From Thermococcus onnurineus NA1 (GTDB lineage: Archaea > Methanobacteriota_B > Thermococci > Thermococcales > Thermococcaceae), in contig NC_011529.1 in assembly GCF_000018365.1 (NCBI RefSeq), positions 1,783,608 through 1,847,607 of the forward strand: 64,000 nt of DNA. The letters are read 5' to 3'. Shown here in pieces: positions 61,191 to 64,000 of the stretch (its first letter is position 1; each line of letters begins with the position of its first letter). A program made the translations under genes and the position numbers. A model generated the notes under the pieces. The model saw nothing but the letters and a program-made list of their open reading frames with translations, was not told the DNA's origin and made no database searches.

Positions 61191-61283
61191 CTTCGACACC
61201 TGGCTAAGTTTAGTTCGGCAATTTTTTAAACTTTGCGGGAAAGATAAATAACCATTCACCCATAGATAGTTGAGGGTGATGGA

Positions 61284-61901
61284 ATGTACAGGATCAAGGA
61301 TGAGTGGGGAGAGTTCCTCGTCAGGCTAGCGAGGAGGGCTATAGAGGAGTACGTCCGTAACGGCAGAACGATAGAGCCCCCAGAGGGCACGCCGCCCGAG
61401 CTCTGGGAAAAGATGGGGGTTTTCGTAACCCTTAACCGTCATAACGTTCCACCTCAAATGTCTCTTAGGGGCTGCATAGGCTTTCCACTGCCGATCTATC
61501 CTCTAGTTGAGGCCACGATAAAGGCTGCTATCTACGCTGCCGTCGATGACCCGCGCTTTCCGCCTGTGAAGGAGAGCGAGCTGGACGATATTGTCATTGA
61601 GGTCAGTGTCCTGACGCCTCCCGAGCTTATAGAAGGGCCGCCGGAGGAGAGACCGAGGAAGATAAAGGTGGGCCGGGATGGCCTGATAATCGAGAAGGGG
61701 ATACATTCAGGCCTGCTCCTTCCGCAGGTTCCTATAGAGTGGGGCTGGGACGAGGAGGAGTTCTTAGCCCAGACCTGCTGGAAGGCTGGATTACCTCCAG
61801 ACTGCTGGCTTGACGAGGACACTAAAGTCTACCGCTTCACAGCGGAGATATTTGAAGAGGAGTATCCCAAGGGGCCCGTGAAGAGAAAGCCGCTGGTGTG
61901 A
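61284..61901 (+). CDS. AMMECR1 domain protein
   Basis: 205 residues with the invariant AMMECR1 motif LRGCIGFPLP (about 62-71), AVDDPRFPPV (about 90-99) and LLPQVPIEWGWDEEEFL (about 150-166). The family is widespread in archaea and eukaryotes; its RGCIG loop may be an active site, but biochemistry is unsettled, and the archaeal genes sometimes neighbour MEMO and radical SAM genes, which are not present here. Its stop abuts the convergent NSUN gene. Confidence 0.92.
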   Translation: MYRIKDEWGEFLVRLARRAIEEYVRNGRTIEPPEGTPPELWEKMGVFVTLNRHNVPPQMSLRGCIGFPLPIYPLVEATIKAAIYAAVDDPRFPPVKESELDDIVIEVSVLTPPELIEGPPEERPRKIKVGRDGLIIEKGIHSGLLLPQVPIEWGWDEEEFLAQTCWKAGLPPDCWLDEDTKVYRFTAEIFEEEYPKGPVKRKPLV

Positions 61902-63254
61902 TTATTTTTTCAACTTCGCAATGAAGAAGCTGTTGCAGTCGTGCCTGTGCGTCCATGCCCTGAAAACCTTGTCCCCTATTTCAAGGAAGCCCCTATCGCC
62001 CCAGCTGAAGGGATAATCGATAAGCTCAAGCCCGACCCGGTTTATTGCGAAGAGAACGTTTTCCTCGTCCTCGTCAATCCTTATAGAGCACGTCGAATAC
62101 GTCATCTCGCCGCCGTCTCTCAGGTTCTCATGGGCATTCCTCAACATGTTTCTCTGGACGTTTATGATGCGCTTGATCTTCTTCTCGTCGAAGCGCCACT
62201 TGACTTCCGGAAACTGCCTGTAGGTTCCCGAGCTTGAACATGGGGCGTCGAGGATTATTTTATCAAATTTCTCTTTATCCCTGAAGCTCTGGCCGTCCGC
62301 GTGGACGAGCTTGACGTTTTTTATTCCGAGCAATTTCATCTTCTCCTTCATGCGCATAAGCCTGTCGTAGGAGTAGTCAACTGCTACAATCTCCCCTTTG
62401 TTCTCCATTAGCGCCGCTGCGTGGAAGGTCTTGCTCCCCGGTGCTGCCGCCAGGTCGAGAACCCTCTCCCCAGGCTCTGGAGCTAAAACGTGGGCGACGT
62501 AGGCACTCGCCAAATCCTGAATTACGAACTTGCCTTGTTTGTACCAGTTGAGCCTTGTTACGGGCGTTTTATACTCGAGAATCTTGAGCACGTCGGGAAG
62601 GGGAGTTAAGGCAGTTCTCACGCCGTTCTCTTCGAGATAATCCCTCAGGGAATCAACGTCCGTCTTTAGGGTGTTAGCCCTCACATAGTAGCGCTGCGCC
62701 TTGTTGTTGCTGAGGAGCAGGCGAACGGCCTCATCGTAGCCGAAGAGCTCGACTGCATACTCCACATACCACCTAGGGTGCGAGAAGCGGACGGAGAGCC
62801 ACTCGATTCTGTCCCTCTCTTTGAGCCTCTTTAGGGCCCTCTCGACGTCGAACTTCTCTATCTCGTGCATCAGCGCGTTAACAAACTTGGCGCGGGAAAA
62901 ATCAAAGTGCCCCTTGACGACGCGGATTATAGAGTCGGTCGCTATCGCCGGCGGAACCTTTCTGAAGTGGATCTCAAACGTCCCTATGCGGAGGAGGTTT
63001 GCCAGGTATGGGTCGAGGTCCTCAACCGTCGAGCCTTTGAGAACGGAGTTGATTATGAAGTCTATCTTGGCCCGCCACTTCTCTATCTCGAAGACGTAGG
63101 CGTGGGCCAATCCGCGAGCCTTCTCGCGGTCTTTACCGGCGACCTTCTTAAAGACCCTCTCGAGGGCGTGCTTCGAAGACAGCTCGCGCTCCTCAACGAG
63201 CATGAGGGCGTCGGCCACTACTTCCTGAAAGCTCACTCTGTAAAACAGCTCCAT
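61902..63254 (-). CDS. RNA m5C methyltransferase (NSUN/RsmB type), second copy
   Basis: 450 residues. N-terminal NusB-like helical domain (about 1-150). Catalytic domain: SAM motif VLDLAAAPGSKTFHAAALM (about 253-271), motif IV cysteine in LDAPCSSSGTYRQFPE (about 322-337) and motif VI cysteine in TYSTCSIRIDEDEENV (about 373-388). It is a paralogue of the gene at 35791, sharing layout but different enough to have another RNA target. The ATG at 63254 lies about 25 bases from a TATA box (TTTTTAAACTT, near 63274-63284), suggesting a leaderless message. Confidence 0.9.
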   Translation of the reverse strand: MELFYRVSFQEVVADALMLVEERELSSKHALERVFKKVAGKDREKARGLAHAYVFEIEKWRAKIDFIINSVLKGSTVEDLDPYLANLLRIGTFEIHFRKVPPAIATDSIIRVVKGHFDFSRAKFVNALMHEIEKFDVERALKRLKERDRIEWLSVRFSHPRWYVEYAVELFGYDEAVRLLLSNNKAQRYYVRANTLKTDVDSLRDYLEENGVRTALTPLPDVLKILEYKTPVTRLNWYKQGKFVIQDLASAYVAHVLAPEPGERVLDLAAAPGSKTFHAAALMENKGEIVAVDYSYDRLMRMKEKMKLLGIKNVKLVHADGQSFRDKEKFDKIILDAPCSSSGTYRQFPEVKWRFDEKKIKRIINVQRNMLRNAHENLRDGGEMTYSTCSIRIDEDEENVLFAINRVGLELIDYPFSWGDRGFLEIGDKVFRAWTHRHDCNSFFIAKLKK

Positions 63255-63358
63255 GGCCGAGCCTTCGCAGGGAAGTTTAAAAAGGTGGTGGTGCAGTTCT
63301 ACTTGAAGTCCCAAAACCTTTATTACCTCTAAAGGTGGGGTTAATTGTGGTGGGATGA

Positions 63359-63913
63359 ATGGATCGGAGAAACACTGTAGTTGTGACGGTGTTGGGGATA
63401 ATCCTAATCTTGAGTGTTCATCTTTACGTCCAAAAAGAGCGTTTGAACGCCAAGATTGAAGCCCGGCGGGACTGTGATAGGTCCTGGGTTCACCTCGTAA
63501 CGTTTTCTACGATGGTTGATGTTCAATTCCACTCCAAGAACGCGCTTGATGCGGTTCACTCAAATTCCACGGACGCGTTTAACCTCTCCACCGTTGAGCT
63601 TGAAAGGGACTTTTTAGGCCTCTACAATCACCTCGTTGAGACTGCGATTTACCTTGAACTAGACACGCTTAACGATTCCGTTTTTGAGATGACCAATACA
63701 GGGCCGTGTATAGATTTTTTAAACGCGTCAAGGACAGCTTTCTTGGATGGGACCGCCAACATCTCTGCCGTCCGCGAGGGGTTAAACCTGATTTACAATT
63801 TTGCCACAGAGTGGCGAGAGAACGGCAACTATCCCAGTGAAGAGCTTTTGAAAGCCAATGCCGAGCTTCAGCAGAAGTGCAGTGCCCTTGTTCCAAAGGT
63901 TGTGAATCCTTGA
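63359..63913 (+). CDS. Membrane-anchored extracellular helical protein
   Basis: 184 residues. A single hydrophobic helix near the N-terminus (about 7-23, VVVTVLGIILILSVHLYV) anchors it; the remaining roughly 155 residues are helical with three cysteines and several N-x-S/T sequons (NSTDAFNLSTVE, LNASRTAF, ANISAVREG), so the domain faces outside. No family is recognised. It is preceded by GGTGG and a TATA-like CTTTATTACC. Confidence 0.78.
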   Translation: MDRRNTVVVTVLGIILILSVHLYVQKERLNAKIEARRDCDRSWVHLVTFSTMVDVQFHSKNALDAVHSNSTDAFNLSTVELERDFLGLYNHLVETAIYLELDTLNDSVFEMTNTGPCIDFLNASRTAFLDGTANISAVREGLNLIYNFATEWRENGNYPSEELLKANAELQQKCSALVPKVVNP

Positions 63914-63954
63914 TTGTTGGTCTTTTTCTCCTTTCTTTCTGATGAACCTCGATG

Positions 63955-63972
63955 GCGAAGTTTATTAGTTCT
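63955..63972 (+). promoter_or_regulatory. Likely promoter for a gene beyond the right edge
   Basis: GAAGTTTATTAG at about 63958-63969 looks like a TATA box, and the gene it would serve must begin at or beyond 64000. The 87 bases after the last gene contain nothing else. Confidence 0.35.
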
Positions 63973-64000
63973 GGATTCGATAATCCAACAGGTGTTGGTT

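Overview
The window is a chromosomal segment of a hyperthermophilic euryarchaeon of the order Thermococcales, most likely Thermococcus. The evidence is two Tk-subtilisin-type proteases with calcium-rich loops, archaeal ribosomal proteins (S24e, S27ae, S6e, L41e), Rpo7/Spt4, aIF2-gamma, an RPA41/14/32 operon, Dph2, Taw1, a Pyrococcus-type dolichol-phosphate mannose synthase, GGTG-type ribosome binding sites and TTTATA-type promoters. The species cannot be named from sequence alone. Gene density is high, with many ATGA or TGATG overlaps.

Layout. 1-11.4 kb is one minus-strand operon. It starts with a secreted alpha/alpha-toroid protein and a tubulin-like CetZ GTPase, then a two-helix membrane protein, then five proteins with class III (type IV pilin-like) signal sequences, and ends in a DUF2341/LamG-like exoprotein that runs off the left edge. 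11.5-13.3 kb holds Taw1, a 44-residue ORF and a HemK2-like methyltransferase. 13.6-16.5 kb holds two tandem subtilisins with duplicated upstream regions. 16.5-18.9 kb is an information-processing operon (ppa, rpo7, spt4, dephospho-CoA kinase, S24e, S27ae). 19-21.3 kb is an accessory stretch with a twice-frameshifted secreted gene, tRNA-Gln, tRNA-Pro and two long imperfect palindromic repeats. 21.3-29.1 kb mixes a DPM synthase, an M28-like peptidase, a metallophosphoesterase, L41e, a nitrilase, methyltransferases and small regulators. 29.1-32 kb holds PadR with SdpI-like membrane proteins (one broken), a YhfC-like membrane protein and a YbjQ protein. 32.1-50.8 kb holds Dph2, RNA methyltransferases, HEAT-like paralogues, MscS/DUF432, a decayed gene, aIF2-gamma, S6e, Sec61-beta, EngB, Clp1 kinase, a UbiA-family lipid enzyme, RPA and ScpB. 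50.9-52.1 kb holds 5S rRNA, tRNA-Asp and tRNA-Lys interleaved with three more copies of the palindromic repeat. 52.1-64 kb holds a DtxR regulator, a purine permease, an ABC importer without a binding protein, an aminopeptidase, endonuclease IV, DUF373, a thiamine-binding protein, AMMECR1 and an NSUN methyltransferase.

The two most distinctive items are the CetZ/toroid/pseudopilin operon, which suggests a surface or envelope assembly linked to a tubulin-like GTPase, and the tRNA-adjacent palindromic repeat family. The repeat has a shared design: end hairpin, GATCAA, inverted arm, central hairpin. Three clearly broken genes and several unreported palindromes at promoters are also described.
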